Below are positions 6,799 through 12,006 of a stretch of 12,006 bases of DNA, one piece after another. The notes below the pieces were generated by a model. The model did not search any database and was not told the DNA's origin. It saw only the letters and a list, made by a program, of their open reading frames with translations. The DNA lies in contig DHKM01000054.1 in NCBI GenBank assembly GCA_002404835.1, forward strand, positions 1 through 12,006. The letters are read 5' to 3'. This DNA is from Caryophanales bacterium UBA4694 (GTDB lineage: Bacteria > Bacillota_I > Bacilli_A > RFN20 > CAG-288). The first letter of the stretch is position 1, and each line of letters opens with the position of its first letter. Position numbers and translations under genes: made by a program.

Positions 6799-7881
6799 AT
6801 GGGATTATTGAATTTTCTGAAGGAAAAATTTTCTCATCGGAAAGAAGAGAAAAAAGAAGAGCAGATTGAGAAAAAGGAATCCGAAAATAAAGAAAATCCT
6901 CAATCGATAAAGAAGGAGTCGATTAAGGAAACGGAAAAGGTGATTGAGGATAAATATGTTGCGGGACTTGATAAATCCCGTGTTGGATTTACCGATAAAC
7001 TGAAAAAACTAGCTAAAGCCAACAAGGTGGTCAATCAGGAATACTTCGATAATCTGGAACGAATCCTTATTGAAGCAGATGTCGGTGTCAAGCTTTCCAT
7101 CGAATTGATCAAAGAGACGAACATGGAAGCAAGTGCGAGGAAGATTACTGATCCGACAGAGCTGAATGAACTTCTTATCGATAAGATGTTCGTCGGATAC
7201 GCAAACAAAGGTGGGACGTTTTCTACCGATTTGAAATTTGCTTCTGAAGGACCGACGGTAGTTTTTCTTTGTGGCGTCAATGGAAGCGGAAAGACAACTA
7301 CGATAGCAAAGCTTGCAAATAAATATAAGAACAGAAACAAAAAGGTTCTTCTTGTTGCCGGCGACACTTTCCGTGCCGGAGCTGTTGAACAATTGGTTTT
7401 CTGGGCGAATAAAATCGGTGTCGATATTCTTTCAAAACCGAATGCTGACCCGGCATCTCTTTGCTACGATGCGATGAAGAAAGCCCAAAATGAAGCCTAT
7501 GATCTCGTTCTTGTCGATACGGCTGGTCGCCTTCAGAACAAGAAAGGCTTGATGGATGAATTAAGCAAAATGGTTCGTGTCATCAAGAAAGTGATTCCGG
7601 ATGCTCCCCATGAGACTCTTCTTGTTCTTGATGCCAACACGGGACAAAACGGTATAGACCAGGCTCTTGTCTTTAAGGATGCGGCTCCTATCACAGGCAT
7701 TGTGATTACGAAAATGGATGGAACATCAAAAGGCGGCATTATTCTTTCTATTCGGGATCAGCTTGCTTTACCTGTGAAATTCATCGGTCTTGGCGAGAAA
7801 ATGGAGGATTTGGAAGAATTCGATTTGGATAAGTATCTTTATGGACTTCTTCTTGGAGATGAGAAGGAGGAGGAAGCATGA
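6799..7881 (+). CDS. ftsY: Signal recognition particle receptor FtsY
   Basis: FtsY is the membrane-associated SRP receptor GTPase that docks ribosome-Ffh complexes for co-translational insertion. The 360-residue product begins with a possibly amphipathic GLLNFLKEKF and a Lys/Glu-rich linker (about 14-55). Then come the four-helix N domain (65-135) and the G domain: GVNGSGKTTT (159-168), DTFRAGAVEQL (189-199), DTAGRL (240-245), TKMDGTSKGG (304-313) and GLGEKMEDLEEF. AGGTGAT lies directly before ATG 6799; the in-frame GTG at 6790 falls inside that binding site and is rejected. The ATG follows the rnc stop by one base. smc, often found between rnc and ftsY, is missing. Confidence 0.95.
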   Translation: MGLLNFLKEKFSHRKEEKKEEQIEKKESENKENPQSIKKESIKETEKVIEDKYVAGLDKSRVGFTDKLKKLAKANKVVNQEYFDNLERILIEADVGVKLSIELIKETNMEASARKITDPTELNELLIDKMFVGYANKGGTFSTDLKFASEGPTVVFLCGVNGSGKTTTIAKLANKYKNRNKKVLLVAGDTFRAGAVEQLVFWANKIGVDILSKPNADPASLCYDAMKKAQNEAYDLVLVDTAGRLQNKKGLMDELSKMVRVIKKVIPDAPHETLLVLDANTGQNGIDQALVFKDAAPITGIVITKMDGTSKGGIILSIRDQLALPVKFIGLGEKMEDLEEFDLDKYLYGLLLGDEKEEEA

Positions 7882-8129
7882 ATTTTGTTTTCCTTCTCAT
7901 AATCTGCGTTGTTGTCAATACAATCGTCTATTATTCTGTCGTGATGTTTGTTCCGAACTATTATTTGGCATCCATGATTACTTCGATTATCATTGCCTTT
8001 ATTTATGCGATTTTTTCTACTCCTGGAGACAGAAAGGGGATGTTCAAAAGCAAGGATTTTTACGTTCGTTTGTTCTTTTCTGCGACACTATTCCTTGTTT
8101 TTGATGCCATTAGTTTCTTATTGGGATGA
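7878..8129 (+). CDS. Small three-helix membrane protein, unknown function
   Basis: An 83-residue hydrophobic protein with three likely membrane helices at about 3-24, 29-47 and 62-82. They are joined by a short loop PNYY and a charged loop TPGDRKGMFKSKDF, which is probably cytoplasmic by the positive-inside rule. Its ATG overlaps the ftsY stop in an ATGA, and a strong AAGGAGGAGG sits in the ftsY tail, so it is clearly translated. It lies three bases before ylxM, between the two SRP GTPase genes. I do not recognise a family. Context suggests a link to membrane targeting or insertion, but this is inference; it may only share the promoter. Confidence 0.8.
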   Translation: MNFVFLLIICVVVNTIVYYSVVMFVPNYYLASMITSIIIAFIYAIFSTPGDRKGMFKSKDFYVRLFFSATLFLVFDAISFLLG

Positions 8130-8132
8130 AAT

Positions 8133-8483
8133 ATGAATAATCCAGAAAGAGAAATGTTCGAAAGGAAAGATTATTATTGTTCACTTCTTTCCTTTTATGG
8201 TTCTTTGCTCCCCAAGATGACTTATCAAAGAATGTCGCAGTTTTACTTGGATGATTTGTCTATTACTGAAATTGCCCAAAACCAAAACGTTTCAAGGAAT
8301 GCTGTGTTTGAATCAATAAAAATCGGTGAAAAACGTTTGGATGAATATGAGAAGATGCTAGGATTAAGAAGAAAAAAATCGGAGGAAATTGAATTTGTTA
8401 ATGATATTTTGGCAGCTGACACGGTTCAGAAAAAAGATGAGCTTTTAAATAAATGGAAAGGGGAACTTGAAAATGGCATTTGA
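8133..8483 (+). CDS. ylxM: YlxM-like helix-turn-helix protein
   Basis: YlxM (UPF0122) proteins are about 110-residue helix-turn-helix proteins encoded directly before ffh in Firmicutes; a role in modulating SRP function has been proposed. The 116-residue product carries FYLDDLSITEIAQNQNVSRNAVFESIKIGEKRLDEYE (37-73), which resembles sigma-factor region 4. The upstream Shine-Dalgarno is weak (GGGATGA). The last 11 bases overlap ffh, a typical coupled arrangement. Confidence 0.9.
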   Translation: MNNPEREMFERKDYYCSLLSFYGSLLPKMTYQRMSQFYLDDLSITEIAQNQNVSRNAVFESIKIGEKRLDEYEKMLGLRRKKSEEIEFVNDILAADTVQKKDELLNKWKGELENGI

Positions 8484-9834
8484 AGCTTTAGGAGATCGGT
8501 TGGGATCTATTTTCAAGAAGATACGTGGGCAGGCAACTTTGACGGAAAAGAACATGGATGACATGCTTGGCGAAGTCAGGACTGCCTTACTTGAAGCGGA
8601 TGTCAACTATGATGTCGTTAAGGATTTTATCCAGGAAGTTAAAACAGAAGCAATCGGACAAAAGGTTCTTGGAAAGGTCTCACCGGGAGATATGGTCGTC
8701 AAGATTGTTCATGATAAAATGACAAAGCTTCTTGGAAGCGGTGATAACGATATTACCTATCGTATGGATGGGAAGCCGACTGTTATCATGATGGTTGGTC
8801 TTCAGGGTACTGGTAAGACTACTTCTGCTGCAAAGCTTGCTAACCTTTTCGAGAACAAGAACAAGAAGAAGGTTCTTCTTGGTGCTTTGGATATTTATCG
8901 TCCAGCCGCTATCGATCAGCTTATCAACTTAGGTCTGAAATGTAATCCTCAGGTTGAAACATTTTCGGATAGAAGCGGAGCATTACCTCCGGAAATCGCA
9001 AAGGAATGTTATCAGAAAGCATTGAACGAACATTACGATATCTTGATTCTTGATACGGCCGGACGTCTTGAAATCGATGAAAAACTGATGCAAGAACTTA
9101 AGGATATTCAGAACGTCGTCCATGTAGATGAGGTTCTTCTTACAGTTGATAGTATGATCGGTCAGAACGCAACCAATGTCGCTCTTACTTTTAATAAGGA
9201 AATCAAAGTCACTGGTCTTGTTATGACCAAATTTGATGGCGATAGTCGAGGTGGTTCTGCTCTTTCTATCAAGAAACTTACGGGAATTCCGATTAAATAT
9301 GTCGGTGTCGGTGAAAAAATAGATGATCTTCAGAATTTCTATCCTGATCGTATGGCTGATAGAATTCTCGGAATGGGTGATATTGTTTCTCTTGTCGAAT
9401 CAATCCAGGAAAAAGTGGATCAAAAGCAGGCAGAGAAGACAACTCGTAGACTTCAACAGGGACAGTTCGATATGAATGATATGCTTTCCATTATGAAGCA
9501 GATCAACAAGTTGGGTTCTCTTAAAGGACTTCTCCGTTTGGTTCCTGGTGCTCCGAAAATCAGCGATGAGCAAGCCGATCAGGCCCAAAGTGCTTTGAAG
9601 AAAATGGAAACGATTATCAATTCCATGACATTAAAGGAAAGACGCAATCCGGATATAATTAAATCCAGCCGAAAACTCCGTATTGCGAAAGGCTCTGGGA
9701 CGGATGCCAGCCAAGTCAGCAAAATCATTGATTCGTTCAATCAGATGCGTTCTCAGATGAAGAACATGAAGGGCAATCCGATGTTGATGAGATCTATGAT
9801 GATGCAGGCTCAGATGATGAAGAAGAAAAAGTGA
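8473..9834 (+). CDS. ffh: Signal recognition particle GTPase Ffh
   Basis: Ffh binds the SRP RNA and nascent signal sequences and docks with FtsY. The 453-residue protein has an N domain (1-90) and a G domain with GLQGTGKTTSAAKLA (109-123), DIYRPAAIDQL (140-150), DTAGRL (194-199), TKFDGDSRGG (252-261) and GVGEKIDDLQ. A Met-rich M domain contains the SRP-RNA-binding ERRNPDIIKSSRKLRIAKGSGT (to 410) and ends in a run of Met and Lys. ATG 8473 is preferred over the in-frame TTG at 8467 because AAGGGGA lies upstream and MAFEALGDRL matches family starts. It overlaps ylxM by 11 bases, ends the cluster and is followed by a terminator. Confidence 0.96.
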   Translation: MAFEALGDRLGSIFKKIRGQATLTEKNMDDMLGEVRTALLEADVNYDVVKDFIQEVKTEAIGQKVLGKVSPGDMVVKIVHDKMTKLLGSGDNDITYRMDGKPTVIMMVGLQGTGKTTSAAKLANLFENKNKKKVLLGALDIYRPAAIDQLINLGLKCNPQVETFSDRSGALPPEIAKECYQKALNEHYDILILDTAGRLEIDEKLMQELKDIQNVVHVDEVLLTVDSMIGQNATNVALTFNKEIKVTGLVMTKFDGDSRGGSALSIKKLTGIPIKYVGVGEKIDDLQNFYPDRMADRILGMGDIVSLVESIQEKVDQKQAEKTTRRLQQGQFDMNDMLSIMKQINKLGSLKGLLRLVPGAPKISDEQADQAQSALKKMETIINSMTLKERRNPDIIKSSRKLRIAKGSGTDASQVSKIIDSFNQMRSQMKNMKGNPMLMRSMMMQAQMMKKKK

Positions 9835-9837
9835 AAG

Positions 9838-9882
9838 AAAAAAGGTTGACCGATATTTAGCAATACTGGTCAACTTTTTTTA
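9838..9882. terminator. Bidirectional terminator between ffh and trmD
   Basis: GTTGACC (9845-9851) pairs with GGTCAAC (9868-9874). The stem continues inward with one G-T and one mismatch to a TAGC loop. A T-run follows on the + strand and an A-run (T-run on the minus strand) precedes it, so it can end both ffh and trmD transcripts. The + strand T-run runs into the trmD stop codon (9880-9882). Confidence 0.85.
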
Positions 9883-10668
9883 TTTTGTTTTATTTTTTAG
9901 GAATCGTTTTCCTTTTTCTATGGCTTCTTTTTCTTTATCTGTGAGACCGTTCTCTCCGTTTTTTAAAGCTGAAATGTATGCGGCATCTTTTTTAGTATAT
10001 TTCATCTTTGAAAACAGATCTGGACGATTTTCCATTGTGATCCGGATAGCCTCTTTTCTTCTGTATTCTCCGATAATCTGATGGTTTCCACAATAGAGGA
10101 TTTTCGGTACTTCCTTTCCTTCATATTCATCCGGGTATGTGTATTGTGGGTATTCGAGGATTCCTCCGTTAAAGCTTTCTTCTAAAGTTGAGTCGTCAGC
10201 AATTGCTCCTTTAAGAAGTCTGACAATGCTGTCTGTGATGGCCATTGCCGGGATTTCTCCACCGGTTAGGATAAAATCGCCGATGCTTATTTCCTCATCT
10301 ATGTAATCGTTGAACCGGCTGTCAATTCCTTCATAATGTCCACAAATCAAACAGATTTCATCCATTTTTGCCAGTCTTTTGCTGTCGCTCTGGGTATAAG
10401 TGTGTCCTTTTGGTCCCATGAGGATCTTATAGGTTTTCTGGGAAGTATTGCTTCTCATGCAATCTAAGAGCGGCTCCAGTCTCATGATAAGGCCGGCGCC
10501 TCCGCCAATCGGATGGTCATCGACTCTATGGTTTTTGTCTAAGGAATAGTTTCTTATGTTGATGATTTCTATATCGACGATTTTTTTGGATACTGCCCTT
10601 CCGATGATCGAGGAGTTTAAGAATTCCTTATAAAAATCCGGAAACAATGTCAAGATTTTGATTTTCAT
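9880..10668 (-). CDS. trmD: tRNA (guanine37-N1)-methyltransferase TrmD
   Basis: TrmD methylates G37 next to the anticodon using S-adenosylmethionine, which prevents +1 frameshifting. The 262-residue protein has the SPOUT knot signatures: DDHPIGGGAGLIMRLEP (50-66), GPKGHTYTQ (85-93), LICGHYEGIDSRF (107-119) and DEEISIGDFILTGGE (124-138). Then come ESFNGGILEYPQYTYP and VPKILYCGNHQII. Where many homologues have Asp-Ser-Phe with the catalytic Asp, this one has Glu-Ser-Phe. The ATG overlaps the rimM stop (ATGA) without a strong Shine-Dalgarno, pointing to coupled translation. It is the last gene of the leftward operon; rplS, its usual follower, is absent. Confidence 0.95.
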   Translation of the reverse strand: MKIKILTLFPDFYKEFLNSSIIGRAVSKKIVDIEIINIRNYSLDKNHRVDDHPIGGGAGLIMRLEPLLDCMRSNTSQKTYKILMGPKGHTYTQSDSKRLAKMDEICLICGHYEGIDSRFNDYIDEEISIGDFILTGGEIPAMAITDSIVRLLKGAIADDSTLEESFNGGILEYPQYTYPDEYEGKEVPKILYCGNHQIIGEYRRKEAIRITMENRPDLFSKMKYTKKDAAYISALKNGENGLTDKEKEAIEKGKRFLKNKTK

Positions 10669-11171
10669 TTGCTGGATCGGAAGGCTTCGGTTCCGAGTTC
10701 TGTCAATTTGATTTTCTTGGATTTTTTGTCGACGCTTTCGACAAAGAGAGGGATGCTGAAAGGAACCATGGCAGCTTTATCGATTGTGAGGTAGGGACCA
10801 GTCGGCATTTTGCACATGGATGTTACGACTCCAAGAAGCTCATTTTTATCCGAATAGACTTCCATTGATACCAATTCATCGAAGAAAAAGGTGCCTTTTG
10901 TAGCACGGACGTTGCTGTACACATTCCGATTGATCATCCATTCGATTTGGTTGATGTCATCGAACCCCTTGAGTCCGAGATAAACGATCCTGCTGTTTTT
11001 GAATATGACATTTGTGATTTCGTATTCCTGCTGCTCGTTCATTTGGTTGTCGATTAGGACTTTTTTTCCGACTGCATATCTTTTTTCAGGTTCTGTTGTG
11101 GAAATCGAAATCTTGATCATTCCTTTTAAACCATAGGTGTTTACGATATGTCCTATTTTTTTAATTGCCAT
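10665..11171 (-). CDS. rimM: 16S rRNA processing protein RimM
   Basis: RimM binds ribosomal protein S19 in the 30S head and helps 16S rRNA maturation. The 168-residue product begins with KKIGHIVNTYGLKGMIKI, the family's G-I-HG-KG start with Tyr in place of His. It continues to FFDELVSMEVYSDKNELLGVV (96-116), the start of the PRC-barrel domain, and PFSIPLFVESVDKKSKKIKL near the end. AGGAG lies seven bases before the ATG. A stable hairpin separates it from khpA, so its expression may be tuned apart from the first two genes. It overlaps trmD by four bases. Confidence 0.92.
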   Translation of the reverse strand: MAIKKIGHIVNTYGLKGMIKISISTTEPEKRYAVGKKVLIDNQMNEQQEYEITNVIFKNSRIVYLGLKGFDDINQIEWMINRNVYSNVRATKGTFFFDELVSMEVYSDKNELLGVVTSMCKMPTGPYLTIDKAAMVPFSIPLFVESVDKKSKKIKLTELGTEAFRSSK

Positions 11172-11194
11172 ATTTGTTCTCCTACAATGAAAAT

Positions 11195-11220
11195 ATGAGG
11201 GAGTTTTACGACTCCCTCAT
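11195..11220 (-). repeat. Intercistronic hairpin between khpA and rimM
   Basis: ATGAGGGAGT (11195-11204) and ACTCCCTCAT (11211-11220) form a perfect 10-bp stem with a six-base loop, 23 bases upstream of the rimM start on the minus strand. It is followed there only by ATTTTCATTG, a weak T-run, so it is more likely a partial attenuator or mRNA-processing stem than a full terminator. Confidence 0.6.
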
Positions 11221-11230
11221 TGAATTAGTA

Positions 11231-11521
11231 TTAAGCGTTAGCGTTCTGCTCAGAAGCCTGGAAACGAAGGTGGACTTTCTTTTTGATGTTCTTGCTGGAA
11301 ACGTTAAGGATGGTGCGGATGGAATCGGAAATGATGCCATGACGACCGATAAGTTTTCCTAAATCTTCTTTTTGACAAAGGATTAGGTAGTTTTGTTCTT
11401 TTTTGGTGCGGTCTTCCGGTTTATCAATTCTCTCAATAAGAATGGCATCCGGATTGCTGACGAGAGGCTCAACAAGGCTACGAATATCCTCAGTGAGATC
11501 GATGTCAGTATTGAACTCCAT
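11231..11521 (-). CDS. khpA: KH-domain RNA-binding protein KhpA (YlqC)
   Basis: KhpA is a small single KH-domain RNA-binding protein between rpsP and rimM in Firmicutes. In streptococci it pairs with KhpB (Jag/EloR) and affects cell elongation. The 96-residue product has an acidic N-terminal helix, a strand NYLILCQ, then DLGKLIGRHGIISDSIRTIL. The GxxG loop is GRHG (59-62). The length is slightly above the usual 75-85 residues because of an insert (DKPEDRTKKEQ) and a C-terminal tail. The start overlaps the rpsP stop by one base (TAATG). Confidence 0.92.
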   Translation of the reverse strand: MEFNTDIDLTEDIRSLVEPLVSNPDAILIERIDKPEDRTKKEQNYLILCQKEDLGKLIGRHGIISDSIRTILNVSSKNIKKKVHLRFQASEQNANA

Positions 11522-11793
11522 TATTTTGCTTCCTTCTTGGATTTCTCTTCTGCCAATTTCTGATTAAGTCCCTTCTTCTTGAAAAGAGAACGGACAGAGT
11601 CAGACGGTTCGGCACCGTTTCTAAGCCACTTCATAGCTTCTTCTTCGTTGAGAACGAATTCTCCAGAATGCGGGTTGAAGTGTCCAAGATCAGCAATGGC
11701 TTCTGCTCTTGGGGTCTTTCTAGAATCGCTGACGACGATTCTGTAGGTAGGATAGGCGTTTCTACCAATTCTCTTTAATCTGATTTTAACCAT
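11521..11793 (-). CDS. rpsP: 30S ribosomal protein S16
   Basis: S16 is an early-assembling protein of the 30S body. The product from ATG 11791-11793 is 90 residues, the normal length: MVKIRLKRIGRNAYPTYRIVV, then SRKTPR, LGHFNP and a Lys-rich tail. An in-frame TTG at 11811 would add six residues but overlaps GGAGG (11805-11809), which is the binding site for the ATG, so it is rejected. It is the first gene of the leftward operon, about 35 bases downstream of the predicted transcription start. Confidence 0.96.
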   Translation of the reverse strand: MVKIRLKRIGRNAYPTYRIVVSDSRKTPRAEAIADLGHFNPHSGEFVLNEEEAMKWLRNGAEPSDSVRSLFKKKGLNQKLAEEKSKKEAK

Positions 11794-11834
11794 AAATAAT
11801 ATATCCTCCAAATATGATTGTTCTGAACAAGGAA

Positions 11835-11863
11835 ATTATAGTCGCCTTGGTATAGCCTGTCAA
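11835..11863 (-). promoter_or_regulatory. Consensus sigma-A promoter of rpsP operon
   Basis: On the minus strand TTGACA (11858-11863) and TATAAT (11835-11840) both match consensus exactly and are separated by exactly 17 bases. Transcription would start near 11828, leaving a leader of about 35 bases before rpsP. This suits a highly expressed ribosomal operon. Confidence 0.85.
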
Positions 11864-11890
11864 GTGTTTTATATGTACAGTCTACTTTTT

Positions 11891-11921
11891 TAAAAGAAAA
11901 AAGCCGCCTTCAATAGGCGGC
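11891..11921 (-). terminator. Rho-independent terminator of the right-edge gene
   Basis: GCCGCCT (11903-11909) and AGGCGGC (11915-11921) form a 7-bp GC-rich stem with a five-base loop. On the minus strand it is followed by TTTTTTCTTTT. It lies about 60 bases after the stop of the partial gene at the right edge and just upstream of the rpsP promoter, insulating the two. Confidence 0.88.
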
Positions 11922-11981
11922 TGTATTGTCACATTAATGAAATAAGATGATTTTATAGATTTGAAATCCCAGAAATAGGAT

Positions 11982-12006
11982 TTACTTTGCTTCTTCTGCT
12001 TCTTTA
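11982..12006 (-). CDS. C-terminal end of an unidentified gene
   Basis: Only the last seven codons are inside the window, reading KEAEEAK and then TAA (11982-11984). The terminator that follows supports a real gene end. Short Lys/Glu/Ala tails are common in ribosomal and other translation proteins, but nothing here identifies it. Confidence 0.5.

Noticed and set aside
7035..7392. Minus-strand reading frames inside ftsY
   Set aside because: They are opposite a strongly conserved GTPase and lack start signals; they follow from codon bias of the real gene.
11165..11362. + strand 65-codon frame across the khpA-rimM gap
   Set aside because: It spans the hairpin and the antisense of khpA, and has no family resemblance.
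1..12006. CRISPR array, tRNA, rRNA or SRP RNA gene
   Set aside because: No regularly spaced direct repeats, cloverleaf or conserved RNA sequence was seen; a dedicated RNA covariance search could not be run here.

Overview
The window reads as chromosome of a low-GC Gram-positive bacterium (Firmicutes/Mollicutes side of the tree, for example an Erysipelotrichales- or RF39-like lineage). That placement is an inference from AT-rich, lysine-rich genes, AGGAGG-type ribosome binding sites and a gene set resembling the Bacillus plsX-rnc-ftsY-ylxM-ffh-rpsP-rimM-trmD neighbourhood. TGA is used as a stop (ffh, ftsY, ylxM, rimM and the small membrane gene), sometimes overlapping the next start, and Trp is TGG. 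The code is therefore standard, not the Mycoplasma code 4.

Positions 1-1252 are a graveyard of IS21-family transposases and visibly richer in GC than the rest. A + strand istA is cut in two (1-164 and about 810-1252) by a second, short IS21-derived element (about 165-794). That element carries a frameshifted minus-strand istA 5' end. No istB is visible. Positions 1365-2921 (minus) hold an unrecognised 518-residue protein with a MarR-like winged helix near its N-terminus and a long charged C-terminal region. It is divergent from recG, and the shared intergenic region contains a near-perfect 16-bp palindrome that could be its operator.

Positions 3087-9834 (+) form a tight rightward cluster: recG (fork rescue helicase), plsX (phospholipid synthesis), rnc (RNase III), ftsY (SRP receptor), a small three-helix membrane protein, ylxM and ffh (SRP GTPase). 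Junctions are mostly overlaps or a few bases, so co-expression and translational coupling are likely. The two SRP GTPases bracket the small membrane gene and ylxM. acpP and smc, commonly found near rnc, are absent here.

A bidirectional terminator (about 9838-9882) separates ffh from a convergent leftward operon: rpsP-khpA-rimM-trmD (11793-9880). This operon starts at an exact-consensus sigma-A promoter (-35 at 11858-11863, -10 at 11835-11840). In Bacillus these genes continue in the same direction after ffh, so the block is inverted here, and rplS is not at its usual place after trmD. The right edge holds the last seven codons of another minus-strand gene and its rho-independent terminator.

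Most of the window is conserved housekeeping. The best candidates for something undescribed are the MarR-like large protein with its putative operator, and the small membrane protein inside the SRP cluster.
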